Below are positions 26,305 to 35,642 of a DNA stretch of 64,000 nucleotides, piece after piece. The stretch covers positions 86,302-150,301 of the forward strand of contig DATGHC010000080.1 of assembly GCA_035308165.1 (NCBI GenBank), read 5' to 3'. Positions within the stretch are counted from its first letter, which is position 1; each line of letters begins with the position of its first letter. The position numbers were made by a program, and so were the translations under genes. Under the pieces are notes generated by a model that was not told the origin of the DNA, made no database searches, and saw only the letters and a program-made list of their open reading frames with translations. Source of the stretch: DASTCZ01 sp035308165. Its GTDB lineage: Bacteria; Acidobacteriota; Terriglobia; Acidiferrales; UBA7541.

Positions 26305-27426
26305 TTGGCAGAATCGCCAGAAAAGAAGAGGTGGGGTAGCACTCCCTGGAGCATGGACTCTCGTCCGTCTCCTTGCGTGCTCCCGGACAGAGTGGATTGT
26401 GCAGTGGTTGGAGGAGGGTTCACGGGATTGGCCGCTGCGGCCTGGGTGAGGCGTCTGGACCCGAGAAAAAGTGTGGTGGTCCTTGAAGCCGAAAGAATTG
26501 GCGCGGGCTCGAGCGGACATACGGGTGGAATCGCCCTGGGAGAAACAGCGGCGGGAGATCTGCCAGGGCTCGGCGATGTTCTAAGCGGATTTCGCGAGAC
26601 GTTGAAGGATTTGGCGGTGGATTGCGACCTCACGCTTTCCGGAGTCTGGGAATTGGGTCACCACGGCGGAATTGCGGGATCGCCGATTTCCTGGCAGGAC
26701 TCAGGAGTGCTGGAAGTGGCGCGTGAAGTTGCCGGAGGAACCATTGATCCGCGGAAGATGCTGAGCGGGTTGGCGCGCACGGCCGAGAGCGCTGGTGCAA
26801 TGATTATTGAGAATTCGCCCCTGGATGGAATTCAGTTTGGAGATCCGCTGCGATTGAAAGTGGGCAGGAAGGAACTTGTCGCCGGGCACGCGATTGTTGC
26901 CACAAACGCGCAATCGTTGGACCTAAGCGGAATTGCCGGACGGGGGGAGCCGAAATTCACGCTGGCGGTGGCAACGAAGCCGTTGCCGGATGCAACCTTG
27001 GAAACACTTGGCTTGACGTCACGCAAGCCGTTTTACACGATTGATCTCCCGTATTTGTGGGGACGATTGCTAAAAACAAATGGTGTTGTTTTTGGGAGTG
27101 GGCTGATCCATCTAGAGGATTGGCGCGAGTTGGCAGAAGTAGATGTTGGGCGTGGCGAGGCGGCAAGGTTAGTCGCGTTACTGGAAAAGCGGGTGCGCGG
27201 GTTGCATTCCGAGTTGGGAGAGGTGCAGTTCACTCACCGGTGGGGCGGGCCAAATCTGTTCGCTGACGGGTGGCGGCCGGTGTTTGAGAGACACATAAAT
27301 AGTCCGCGCGTGATTGTGATTGGCGGATTCAGCGGGCATGGCGTGGCGCTCTCTGTTTATCTGGGACGCTGGGCGGCAGAGGCGATGATGATGGGACGAG
27401 AAATGCCAAGGTGGGTGGGCAGGTGA
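26305..27426 (+). CDS. FAD-dependent oxidoreductase (DAO family)
   Basis: Cytoplasmic flavoprotein of the D-amino-acid oxidase / glycine oxidase class, 373 aa. The dinucleotide-binding motif VVGGGFTGLAAA lies near residue 34, followed by VVVLEAERIGAGSSGHTGG, where FAD is bound. The C-terminal strand VIVIGGFSGHGVALS completes the FAD site. The start is a TTG at 26305 with GGAGGG a few bases upstream. The substrate, probably a secondary or tertiary amine, cannot be read from the sequence. The HEAT-repeat gene follows 100 bp later on the same strand. Confidence 0.8.
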   Translation: MAESPEKKRWGSTPWSMDSRPSPCVLPDRVDCAVVGGGFTGLAAAAWVRRLDPRKSVVVLEAERIGAGSSGHTGGIALGETAAGDLPGLGDVLSGFRETLKDLAVDCDLTLSGVWELGHHGGIAGSPISWQDSGVLEVAREVAGGTIDPRKMLSGLARTAESAGAMIIENSPLDGIQFGDPLRLKVGRKELVAGHAIVATNAQSLDLSGIAGRGEPKFTLAVATKPLPDATLETLGLTSRKPFYTIDLPYLWGRLLKTNGVVFGSGLIHLEDWRELAEVDVGRGEAARLVALLEKRVRGLHSELGEVQFTHRWGGPNLFADGWRPVFERHINSPRVIVIGGFSGHGVALSVYLGRWAAEAMMMGREMPRWVGR

Positions 27427-27528
27427 AATTGCCTGCCGCGTCCCGTGGAAACCGTTCGGCTTCGCTTTTAGAATGGTTGAGCCGGATTTAAACCCACGGG
27501 AGACATTTGAATTCAAAGGAGGGGGCCG

Positions 27529-28398
27529 ATGTGGTTATTTAATCCTGGGCGCACATGTCGATGCGCAGTTGCCTTGATTCTTGTGTTGCTGGCGCAGTCC
27601 GCGACGTCTGATCCGCGTGTGGCACTGCCGCCGAAAGGCCCCGCCACCCCTACTCTGCGGGAGAGGGCCTGGAAGATGCTTCAAGAGGGCGCCGAAAGCA
27701 AGGAATACAAGCAACGCGCGCAGGCCGTGCAAGCCATGGGGACGATGAGGCAGGAGCCCCGCGCGGTGAAACTGATGGAAGCAGCCTTGGAGGACAAGAT
27801 TCCCGCCGTCCGCGTCGCGGCCGCGAATGGATTGGGCGAAATGCGCTCCAAGTCATCGATCCCGGATCTTCAAAAGGCGCTGGGAGATCACGATTTAACG
27901 GTGGGGCTGGCTGCCGCCGCTGCGCTAGTGGCCATGAAAAATGACGAGGGATATGCCGCTTACTACGAAGTACTGACCGGGAGGAGAAAAACCGGGGAAT
28001 CTCTTCCTCAAGAAGCGATGAGCACGCTAAGGGACCACAACAAATTGATTACGCTGGTTGTGGAGCAGGGAATTACGTTTGCGCCGTTTGGCGGCTATGG
28101 TGTGGCTGCTTGGAATGCCTTACATATGAACAATCCTGCTCCGGTGCGAGCGTCGGCGGCAATGGCGCTTGTGAACGACCCCGATCCGGAGAGTTTGCAA
28201 GCGTTGGAGGCGGCCTCAGAAGACAAAGAATGGATTGTGAGGGCCACTGCCTTGAAAGCCATGGGATTACGTAATGACCCATCCCTTGCGAGCAAGATGG
28301 TTCCTCTGCTGGATGACAAATCGGGCGCGGTGCGCTTTTCGGCGGCGGCCAGCATCCTGCGGCTTACGTTCACGCCACCCACATCAACGACAAAATAA
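27529..28398 (+). CDS. Exported HEAT-repeat protein
   Basis: A 289-aa protein with a signal peptide (about 1-28) and then alpha-helical HEAT-type repeats from about residue 40: blocks such as RAQAVQAMGTM, VRVAAANGLGEM, VGLAAAAALVAM, VRASAAMALVNDPDPE, VRATALKAMGLRNDP and VRFSAAASILRL recur about every 30-35 residues. These form a curved scaffold for binding other proteins; there are no catalytic signs. GGAGGGGG lies before the ATG. It converges with the ADOP permease, 27 bp away. Confidence 0.85.
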   Translation: MWLFNPGRTCRCAVALILVLLAQSATSDPRVALPPKGPATPTLRERAWKMLQEGAESKEYKQRAQAVQAMGTMRQEPRAVKLMEAALEDKIPAVRVAAANGLGEMRSKSSIPDLQKALGDHDLTVGLAAAAALVAMKNDEGYAAYYEVLTGRRKTGESLPQEAMSTLRDHNKLITLVVEQGITFAPFGGYGVAAWNALHMNNPAPVRASAAMALVNDPDPESLQALEAASEDKEWIVRATALKAMGLRNDPSLASKMVPLLDDKSGAVRFSAAASILRLTFTPPTSTTK

Positions 28399-28425
28399 TC
28401 GGTGTGGCAGGTTCCCGCAACTTGC

Positions 28426-30888
28426 CTACTCATAGCGCAGGATCTGGATTGGGTCCACTTTTGTGGCTCGACGCGCTGGAACATAACAAGCGGCGAGAGC
28501 CACGACCGTGAGCAGGAGCGAGACAATCACGAAGGTGAGCGGATCGGTGGGTGTGACGCCGAAGAGCAATGTGGTCATCAAACGCGTAAGGGCGAATGCA
28601 GCGATAAGCCCCGCACCAACCCCAAGCAAAGCCAAGCCCGCTCCCTGCTTTATCACTAATCGCAGGACATCCACCGGCTGAGCGCCCAATGCCATGCGCA
28701 GTCCGAATTCCTTGGAACGCCGCTGTACTGAATAAGAAATCACGCCATAGATGCCGACTGTGGCGATGGCCAGAGCGACTCCGGAGAACAGCCCCAAGAG
28801 CAGGGTCAGGAATCGCGGGCGAGACTGGGCGGCGCTTAATACGTCCTCCATGAGGCGAATATTGGAAATTGGAAGGGACGAGTCAAGTTCGTTCAGATCC
28901 CGACGGACAACGCTTGTAAACAAGCGTGGATCTCCCTGTCCGCGAAGAATAATGTACATGTCTGAAACGCCACTTGATTGAGCTTGAGTCTGATGGAGAG
29001 GCAAATAGAGTTCAGTTCCGGCGGGGCGGTCAAGTCCGGCGTTCTTCACGTCGTCCACGATTCCGACGATGGTGCACCAGGGATCCTGGAATCCGGGACG
29101 AATGCGGTGGCCGATGGCGTCTTCGCCGGGCCAGAAGGTACGCGCCATGGTCTGGTTGATGATGACAACATCAGGGGCGCCTTTCGCGTCGCGGTCATCA
29201 AAAAAACGGCCGGCAATCAAACGTATGCGCATGGCTGCGAAATAGTCTTTGCTGACCATTTGGTAGTAATCCACATTCTTTATGGGACCGCCTGGTTTGG
29301 TCACCAGTCCTTCGATATCAGTGTCATTCATATCCGGAGGGCGTGCAGGCGCCAGACCATAGGCGATGGCGGCGGATTCGACACCGGGGATCTGGTGCAG
29401 GCGCTCTTCGAAGCGAGTCCAGAGGCTGTCAATTTGCTCAGGTTTTGAATAGGAAGCGCCGGGCAGCGCAATGGACATAGAAATGACGTTTCGCCCGTCG
29501 AAGCCGGTGTGGACTTCCTGAAGCTTCCAGAAGGCACGGAGCATGAGTCCGCAACCGATCAAAAGCACCAGGGCAAGGCCGAGTTCGCCCGCTACAAGAA
29601 TTCGGCGGAAGAGTTGCGCTCCGGAGCCGCTGGTTGCGCCGCCTGCGGTGTCTTTCAATGATTCTGAGAGATGCGAGAAGAGAAGCGGCAGAAAAGGAGC
29701 GAGACCGAATAGAACTCCGGTGACAACCGAGGTGCACAATGTGAAAAGAAGTACGCGCCAATCCATGGCGATTTCAGCGGCACGCGGCAAGCCTCCCGCA
29801 TTGGTAAGCTGAATCAGGCGCAGCCCTCCTGAAGCAAGGCCCAGGCCGAGAATGGCGCCGACCAGCGAGAGCAGGACGCCCTCAGTCGCGAACTGGCGTG
29901 CCAGACGGGCTGTCCCCGCTCCCAACGCACTGCGGATAGCGATTTCGCGGCGACGAGCTTCGGCACGCGCCAGCAAGAGATTGGCCACGTTTACGCAGGC
30001 GATGAGCAGGACGAAGGCGACCGCGCCCAATAGCATAAGGAGAGCAGGCCGTACGCTGGAGACAACCTCGGCCTGCAGAGGGAAACTCACAATGGTGTGG
30101 TTCTTGGGGTTGAATGCGTGCGTCTTGGGCGCTTGCTTGGCCCCATAGGCCTCGACCAGTGAGGCGAGTTCACCTTGTGCCATGGTCGCCGTTACACCAG
30201 GTTTCAATCGGCCAAGCAGATATAGATAGTGCGAGCCGCGTCCTCCAGGATGCGCGGGATCGATTTGAAGTGTGATCCAAATCTGAGCAGGGATTGCTTC
30301 GCCCGGGGGGAATTCAAACCCGTTGGGCATGACGCCGACAATGCTGGCTTTGCGGCCGTTGAGGTAGGTTTCCTTGCCGACAATATTTGGATCGCTGCCG
30401 AATACGCTTTGCCAAGTGCCATAGGAAATATCCATCACACGATTTGCGCCGGGGATATCGTCGGCGGGGGAAATCAGGCGGCCCATAACCGGAGAAACAC
30501 CGACGGAATCCAGGAGGCCACCGCTAATAAAAGCGGCCGTGACCCGTGTTGGAGTGACGTTTCCGGCGATATTGGCGCCACCGGTGGTCCAGGCCTCGAA
30601 TGAGGAAAAAGAGTGGGCGTCACGCTGAAGATCGAGGAATTCCGGGGGCGAAGCCCAGAAACGGCGCAGACCGCCGTTGGGGAAGTTTGGGAATTCGGTG
30701 TAAACGCGGATGAGCTGCTCGGGGTGCGAATACGGAAGCGGACGAAGCAGGACGGCATTAACCACACTAAAAATGCCGGTGGTTGCGCCAATGCCGAGCG
30801 TCAGACAAATTACGGCCGCGATCGTAAATCCGCGGTTCTTTGCCAACATGCGGACGGCGTAACGCATGTCCTGCCAGAAGATTCCCAT
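28426..30888 (-). CDS. ADOP-type ABC transporter permease (MacB/FtsX)
   Basis: An 820-aa inner-membrane permease of the acidobacterial duplicated MacB/FtsX type. It has two MacB-PCD plus FtsX units, each with one helix before a large periplasmic domain and three helices after: first helix near AAVICLTLGIGATTGIFSVVNAVLL, FtsX core near VNVANLLLARAEARRREIAIR, second core near RRSKEFGLRMALGAQ. Its ATP-binding partner is not encoded nearby. ATG 30888 follows GGAGG and gives a protein that lacks the extra N-terminal segment found in the two ADOP genes at 41-46 kb. It lies downstream of the TonB-dependent receptor gene. Confidence 0.88.
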   Translation of the reverse strand: MGIFWQDMRYAVRMLAKNRGFTIAAVICLTLGIGATTGIFSVVNAVLLRPLPYSHPEQLIRVYTEFPNFPNGGLRRFWASPPEFLDLQRDAHSFSSFEAWTTGGANIAGNVTPTRVTAAFISGGLLDSVGVSPVMGRLISPADDIPGANRVMDISYGTWQSVFGSDPNIVGKETYLNGRKASIVGVMPNGFEFPPGEAIPAQIWITLQIDPAHPGGRGSHYLYLLGRLKPGVTATMAQGELASLVEAYGAKQAPKTHAFNPKNHTIVSFPLQAEVVSSVRPALLMLLGAVAFVLLIACVNVANLLLARAEARRREIAIRSALGAGTARLARQFATEGVLLSLVGAILGLGLASGGLRLIQLTNAGGLPRAAEIAMDWRVLLFTLCTSVVTGVLFGLAPFLPLLFSHLSESLKDTAGGATSGSGAQLFRRILVAGELGLALVLLIGCGLMLRAFWKLQEVHTGFDGRNVISMSIALPGASYSKPEQIDSLWTRFEERLHQIPGVESAAIAYGLAPARPPDMNDTDIEGLVTKPGGPIKNVDYYQMVSKDYFAAMRIRLIAGRFFDDRDAKGAPDVVIINQTMARTFWPGEDAIGHRIRPGFQDPWCTIVGIVDDVKNAGLDRPAGTELYLPLHQTQAQSSGVSDMYIILRGQGDPRLFTSVVRRDLNELDSSLPISNIRLMEDVLSAAQSRPRFLTLLLGLFSGVALAIATVGIYGVISYSVQRRSKEFGLRMALGAQPVDVLRLVIKQGAGLALLGVGAGLIAAFALTRLMTTLLFGVTPTDPLTFVIVSLLLTVVALAACYVPARRATKVDPIQILRYE

Positions 30889-31039
30889 GGAAAGCCTCCA
30901 TTCAACGCCCTTAGAGCCCTGGTGGATGGAACCGGGCCGCGGGCACACCCTGATGATAAGTAAGACGCGTGGGACGTGAAAATGTGGCGGACGTAGTTGG
31001 TGATTTGAGGTTATTGCAGGCAGATCGGCTTCCAAAACA

Positions 31040-31077
31040 AAACTCCCCAATCCCGCGATTGCGGGACCGGGGAGTTT
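31040..31077 (-). terminator. Intrinsic terminator of the TonB-dependent receptor gene
   Basis: On the minus strand a perfect 9-bp outer stem (AAACTCCCC/GGGGAGTTT) encloses a 6-bp inner stem (TCCCGC/GCGGGA) with a GATT-type loop, and is followed by TTGTTTTGG. It lies 36 bases past the receptor stop codon, which separates the receptor from the ADOP permease downstream. Confidence 0.75.
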
Positions 31078-31112
31078 GTGTGAAGTGTTGCGGCGGGTGC
31101 CGGAACGAAGCG

Positions 31113-34100
31113 CTAGAAAGAGAAGCGCGCCCCAAACTGGATCTGACGCGGAGTAGGAGCGAAAGTTCCGTTGTTGCCGTTGCTATTCAGAGAAAAGGTG
31201 GACGTCGCAGGATAATTGAGCACAGGGTTGGACGCCGTGCCGCTTATCGAAGTGAACAACGTGCTTCCCACTGAGGTAATGTTCACGTTGTTGAAGAGGT
31301 TGAAGAAGTCGACTGAACCTTGGAGCACAAAGCGCTCGCCAATGTGGAAGTCCCTTGCCAGCCGAAAGTCAGTGTCAAAATATGCCGGCATACGGAAGCT
31401 GTTCCGGCCGAAAAAAGGCACGCGGCTGGATCCCGAAATCCCGATTACGCCGCCACTAGTTGGACCAGTGGTAAAGCTTCCAGGTGCGCTCGGCAGGCTT
31501 CCGCTGACCGCTGCACTTAATGGGCCCCCAGTAGACGCACTGATAATCGGTGAAATCGTCCAACCCGAGAGGAGATACCTTGCCCCCCTGTTATCGCTCT
31601 TGGCGAAATTCTCCGGCTGCCAGATGGCGGACACTCCAAATTTGTGTCGAATGTCGAAGTTCGATGGAGAGTAATCCCCCTTGATGTTAGCGGGGCTCAA
31701 AGGAGTATTGCCCGACAAAGTCGCAGACGAGACTTGGTCATCGTCCAGAGCCTTGGAAAATGTGTAGCCCGCCTGGACTTGAAGACCATGGACCAATCGG
31801 CGATTAAACTGGAGCGCGGCAGCATGGTAGTAAGACCGAACCACAGTTGAAATCTGGGTCATCTGGTTGAAACTCGGATTCGGCCGCGGTCCGATATAAA
31901 CGGGAATTGTAAACGTTGCTCCCGCGGCGGGAAGCGCTGGTCCTGGCAAGAAATTTATTACAGGCTGTCCTGCGATTGTGAAAGTCGCGTTGACCGGAGT
32001 ATTGAAGTTGGTATCCTGCGCCAACGGCAAGAACCTGCCAATGCTGCCGATATACGAGATGGAAACGGCAGTATTCGCGGAAATCTCGTGTTCAACCGTC
32101 AGGTCAAATTGATCGATCTGTGGCAATCTCGCGTCTGGTGCGAAGAACACAACATTCTTACTGGCGGCAGGAGTTGCGCCGGCCAAAATGTTCGGATATA
32201 GGGGTACCCCTGGAGTCGCGATCCCAGTCGCGGAATTCACGGGGAAGACGGTTGTGGAAAGCTGAGCCGAAGACAGTCCAGTATCCTCGAGCGCGTTGAA
32301 GATATTTCCGTTGATGATTCGACCGTAATATAGGCCAAACCCGCCTCGGACGACCGTTTTGCCATCCCCCAATACGTCCCAAGCAAAGCCGACGCGAGGT
32401 CCAAAGTCTTTGTTGTCGCTCGGGAAAGTCCCTGTCTGCGATATCGCAGGATTAGGAGCAACGGGAGTGGGAAAGATTTCTTTCTCCCATCGCAGGCCAA
32501 GGGTCAGAGTCAAACGGCGAGTGATGTGATAATCGTCCTGGGCGAAAAACCCAAGGTCCCAGGTATTAAACGTAAGCCCAAGGGGTCCAAAGCCCTGTTG
32601 GAAAGGGCTATTCCCGCTATAGCAAGGAATTGGCGAGTTCCCGGATGCAAGCTGAGTGGAACAGATCGTGCCGCCCCCCAGGCTGTCCACCTTCCCCATG
32701 TAATCTGAAATAAAATCATCCCGGTTCAGATAATTATATTCACCAAGCGATTGGAAGAGGTTGCTGATACGGTCGGTGACATAGTTTATGTCGAAGCCAA
32801 ATTTTATGAAATGCTTTCCGTGGTTCCATCCGAAGGTGTCCGCGAATTGGTAACGGTGCTCGTCAGGAAGCGCTGCGCGCTGCAGAAAATCGGGAGCCCC
32901 AAAATTAAAGATTGATGATCCGCCAATATCAATTTGAGGGGACAAACCAGTCGAGGCGCTGACAGGCTCGCCGGGAGCCGGCGGATCCGTGAATTCAAAT
33001 TCGAAGTCGCGGCTAAACAGGAAGCGGGCTTCGTTTGTCATCGAAGTGCCGATCACCGAGCTCCACCGCGCCTGAGCGGATTCCCCTTTCACAAAATCAT
33101 CGCCCCAGCTGTCTATTCCGCGAGAAACAACCGCACTTGTCTGGATTCCAAATGGGGAGCGCCAACGAAGACGGTTGTAGGAAAGCGTGACGGTGTTGTT
33201 ATCGGTAGGTTTCCAGTCGACCTTTGGGAAAAAGATTGTCTGGACGCCATTCCGGGCGGTTGTGCCTGTCAGGCTGTCGAGAAAATTCAACGCTCCATTG
33301 ACGTTGGTTTGCATCTGACCAAGTGTAAGAGCGGGATTGGCAGCGATCATCCGGCAATAAAGAACGTTCCCCTCGATCGCGGTCGTACTGGTCGACGAGC
33401 CGGGCTTAAGTTGGGACAAGGTACATCCCCCGGCAGGCGCGGCCACTGGAATGGATGAAAAGAAGAAGGTCGGATTCGTGGGAATGGCTACGCCGGGGAA
33501 AACCCTGTGTTGCTCGTCGAAATTGAAATACCAGAACAGCTTATTCTTGAAGACGTATCCACCCGCGTCCCCGCCGAATTGATGGCGAACATCACTCGGC
33601 TTAATTGGGAGTATTTGAAAAACTCCGGGCGAGGTTTGGGTTGCGGCGGTTGCAAAGGGATTGAACGCGGCCCAAGAATTATCCCGCATATATTCGTATA
33701 CGGACCCATGAATCGTGTTCGTTCCGCTCTTGGTAACGGCGTTTACGACTCCGCCCGCAGCCCGGCCATATTCCGCGGAATAGTTAGCGTCATTCACCTG
33801 AAATTCCTGTATGGCGTTGGCGCTGGTGGAATAAGCGATACGCGTGCGGCCCTTTTCTTCAGCAAAATAGGCCTGATTGTTGTCGCCACCATCCACCGTG
33901 TTGTTGTTCAAGAGCCCGCTGATGCCGCGGAAGCTGACATCGCCGAAGGTACCATCGGCGACAGCGCTCGGGGTTCCCAGAGCAAATACCGACCAGCGGC
34001 GAATGTTCAGGGGTAAATTGTCGATGGAGAGTTTGTTAACGTTGGCACTAAAAGTATTCTGCTCCGTATTGATGACGGGAGCTTCCCCTGAGACGGCAAC

Positions 34101-34472
34101 CTTTTCTGTCTGCCCGGCCAGTCCCATCTTTACATCTATTGCCGTGGTTAGGCCAATTTCAACGATCACTTCTGTTTGTTTGTAATCGGCAAAATTGGGA
34201 GCAGATATCGTGACCTCATATGATCCCGGCGCCAGGTTTGTGACCCGGTACCTTCCGTTCGAATCAGTTTTTTCAGGTTTGGTCGAGGCATTGGTCCCGA
34301 GATTCCGGACCGTAACAGTCGCACCGGGAATCGCTTTATCCTGCTGGTCGAGGACCGCGCCGCCGATGGCGCCAAATAGCGTGGACTGGGCGTGAATGGA
34401 CAGGCCCAAAACCATCAAAAAAGTGCACACAGCAAGAACTCGGACTACAAATTTGCCAAAGCTTGACGACAT
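31113..34472 (-). CDS. Oar-like TonB-dependent outer-membrane receptor
   Basis: An 1119-aa outer-membrane transporter of the acidobacterial carboxypeptidase-regulatory type. A signal peptide (about 1-30) is followed by a CarboxypepD_reg domain (GAVLDQQDKAIPGATVTVRN ... NLAPGSYEVTISAPNF), then a plug (NIRRWSVFALG ... YSAEYGRAAGGVVNAVTKSG) and a 22-strand barrel that ends in the aromatic residue of QFGARFSF, as expected for BAM recognition. Such receptors in acidobacteria are thought to import glycans or peptides. ATG 34472 follows AGGAGG. A strong-looking promoter lies 260 bp upstream, so the leader is long. Confidence 0.9.
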   Translation of the reverse strand: MSSSFGKFVVRVLAVCTFLMVLGLSIHAQSTLFGAIGGAVLDQQDKAIPGATVTVRNLGTNASTKPEKTDSNGRYRVTNLAPGSYEVTISAPNFADYKQTEVIVEIGLTTAIDVKMGLAGQTEKVAVSGEAPVINTEQNTFSANVNKLSIDNLPLNIRRWSVFALGTPSAVADGTFGDVSFRGISGLLNNNTVDGGDNNQAYFAEEKGRTRIAYSTSANAIQEFQVNDANYSAEYGRAAGGVVNAVTKSGTNTIHGSVYEYMRDNSWAAFNPFATAATQTSPGVFQILPIKPSDVRHQFGGDAGGYVFKNKLFWYFNFDEQHRVFPGVAIPTNPTFFFSSIPVAAPAGGCTLSQLKPGSSTSTTAIEGNVLYCRMIAANPALTLGQMQTNVNGALNFLDSLTGTTARNGVQTIFFPKVDWKPTDNNTVTLSYNRLRWRSPFGIQTSAVVSRGIDSWGDDFVKGESAQARWSSVIGTSMTNEARFLFSRDFEFEFTDPPAPGEPVSASTGLSPQIDIGGSSIFNFGAPDFLQRAALPDEHRYQFADTFGWNHGKHFIKFGFDINYVTDRISNLFQSLGEYNYLNRDDFISDYMGKVDSLGGGTICSTQLASGNSPIPCYSGNSPFQQGFGPLGLTFNTWDLGFFAQDDYHITRRLTLTLGLRWEKEIFPTPVAPNPAISQTGTFPSDNKDFGPRVGFAWDVLGDGKTVVRGGFGLYYGRIINGNIFNALEDTGLSSAQLSTTVFPVNSATGIATPGVPLYPNILAGATPAASKNVVFFAPDARLPQIDQFDLTVEHEISANTAVSISYIGSIGRFLPLAQDTNFNTPVNATFTIAGQPVINFLPGPALPAAGATFTIPVYIGPRPNPSFNQMTQISTVVRSYYHAAALQFNRRLVHGLQVQAGYTFSKALDDDQVSSATLSGNTPLSPANIKGDYSPSNFDIRHKFGVSAIWQPENFAKSDNRGARYLLSGWTISPIISASTGGPLSAAVSGSLPSAPGSFTTGPTSGGVIGISGSSRVPFFGRNSFRMPAYFDTDFRLARDFHIGERFVLQGSVDFFNLFNNVNITSVGSTLFTSISGTASNPVLNYPATSTFSLNSNGNNGTFAPTPRQIQFGARFSF

Positions 34473-35080
34473 TTCACTACCTCCTGGGTTGCGCCAGTGG
34501 AATCTCCACTTGCCGGGCGCTTCTTGAACTTGATTGGACGAACGGCGATGAGCGCACACTTCGCACATGATGCCGAATGACTCATGGATTAAATCGCTCT
34601 TGCGAATCGAAGGCGATACTCCCAAGCCTATCCCCCAATGCCGGAAATCTCTGCGCGGGCCTAGCGCGTCACTCCAAAACCTGCGATTTCGAAGGTGCGA
34701 ACATCACCCCAACTGCACCCCACACTGATGTGCGACACTCTAGAGACAGCCGGAAATTATGTCAAGCGGACAGCGGTGGAAATCCATTTGCGTGCAGGGC
34801 CACGCCGGTCTCGCCTCCGGCAAACCTTTCCAACACAGGAAACTCGCCAAAACAGCGGAAGGGTATGCGGATTTTGTTAACGTCGGATGAACAAATTCGC
34901 CCGGTTTGATGAAAGTGGCGCGAATCACTGGCGAAGCGCGTTTGCAAACAGCGACACACGCGAAGAAATGCGGTGAAAATTCAGTTTCCTTGCCGGGTTG
35001 CACGTCATGCGTGTAATGTCTAGGCCCATCGTGATACTTGTTCTCGTGAGGCACTGAGTTTTTCCAGTGAGAGGGAAGAA
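34473..35080. other. Divergent intergenic region, receptor / hpt
   Basis: A 608-bp region upstream of two divergent genes. It carries a TTGACA-17-TAGAGT promoter for the receptor (annotated) and no convincing gene. I saw no known riboswitch consensus in the long leader. Confidence 0.5.
34737..34765 (-). promoter_or_regulatory. Sigma70-type promoter for the TonB-dependent receptor
   Basis: On the minus strand a consensus TTGACA (34765-34760) is separated by 17 bp from TAGAGT (34742-34737). The start would be near 34730, leaving a leader of about 257 nt before the ATG at 34472. Confidence 0.55.
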
Positions 35081-35635
35081 ATGAGCGCGAAAGACAATGA
35101 GAACCTGCGTGTGCTGGTGAAACGCGAGGCCATCCGGAAGCGAGTCGGCCAGATGGGAAGACAGATTTCCCGCGATTTTAAGGGCCAGCGCGTGCACCTT
35201 ATCGGAGTGCTAAAAGGCGCGGCGATCTTTCTATCAGATTTGAGCCGCGAGATTACCACCGAGGTTTCACTGGACTTCATGGCGGTATCGAGCTACGGGA
35301 AAGGGACTCGCACGTCAGGCGAGGTGAAGCTGGTTAAGGATTTGGATACCAGCATCGAAGGGCTGAATGTGATCTTGGTGGAAGATATTTTGGATACCGG
35401 GTTGACGCTCGGCTACATTTGCCGCGTGCTGCGTCAACGGAAACCGAAGGGTTTGCGCATTGCGGCGTTGCTCGATAAGCCGGAGCGGCGGATGCTGAAG
35501 GATGTCAAGGCGGACTACGTGGGATTTGAGATACCAAATGAATTTGTGGTCGGCTATGGGTTAGATTACGCGGAGCGGTATCGAAATTTGAAAGATGTGT
35601 GCGTGCTCTCCTTGCCGCCGGTGCAGGGAGCATAG
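35081..35635 (+). CDS. hpt: Hypoxanthine phosphoribosyltransferase
   Basis: Purine-salvage enzyme joining hypoxanthine (or guanine) with PRPP to give IMP or GMP in the cytoplasm. The PRPP-binding motif VILVEDILDTGLTL spans residues 97-110, with the Glu101-Asp102 pair of the family; the LKGAAIF loop near 44-50 and the aromatic VDYAERYRNL-like C-terminal hood are also present. At 184 aa it has the normal length. AGGGAAG precedes the ATG. It opens a close-packed plus-strand run with rpiB (8 bp), deoC and the HD nucleotidase, which together read as a nucleoside-salvage operon. Confidence 0.93.
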   Translation: MSAKDNENLRVLVKREAIRKRVGQMGRQISRDFKGQRVHLIGVLKGAAIFLSDLSREITTEVSLDFMAVSSYGKGTRTSGEVKLVKDLDTSIEGLNVILVEDILDTGLTLGYICRVLRQRKPKGLRIAALLDKPERRMLKDVKADYVGFEIPNEFVVGYGLDYAERYRNLKDVCVLSLPPVQGA

Positions 35636-35642
35636 CCGGGAG

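Noticed and set aside
34577..34909. 110-aa plus-strand frame upstream of hpt
   Set aside because: No ribosome binding site, overlaps the receptor promoter and has no protein-like pattern.
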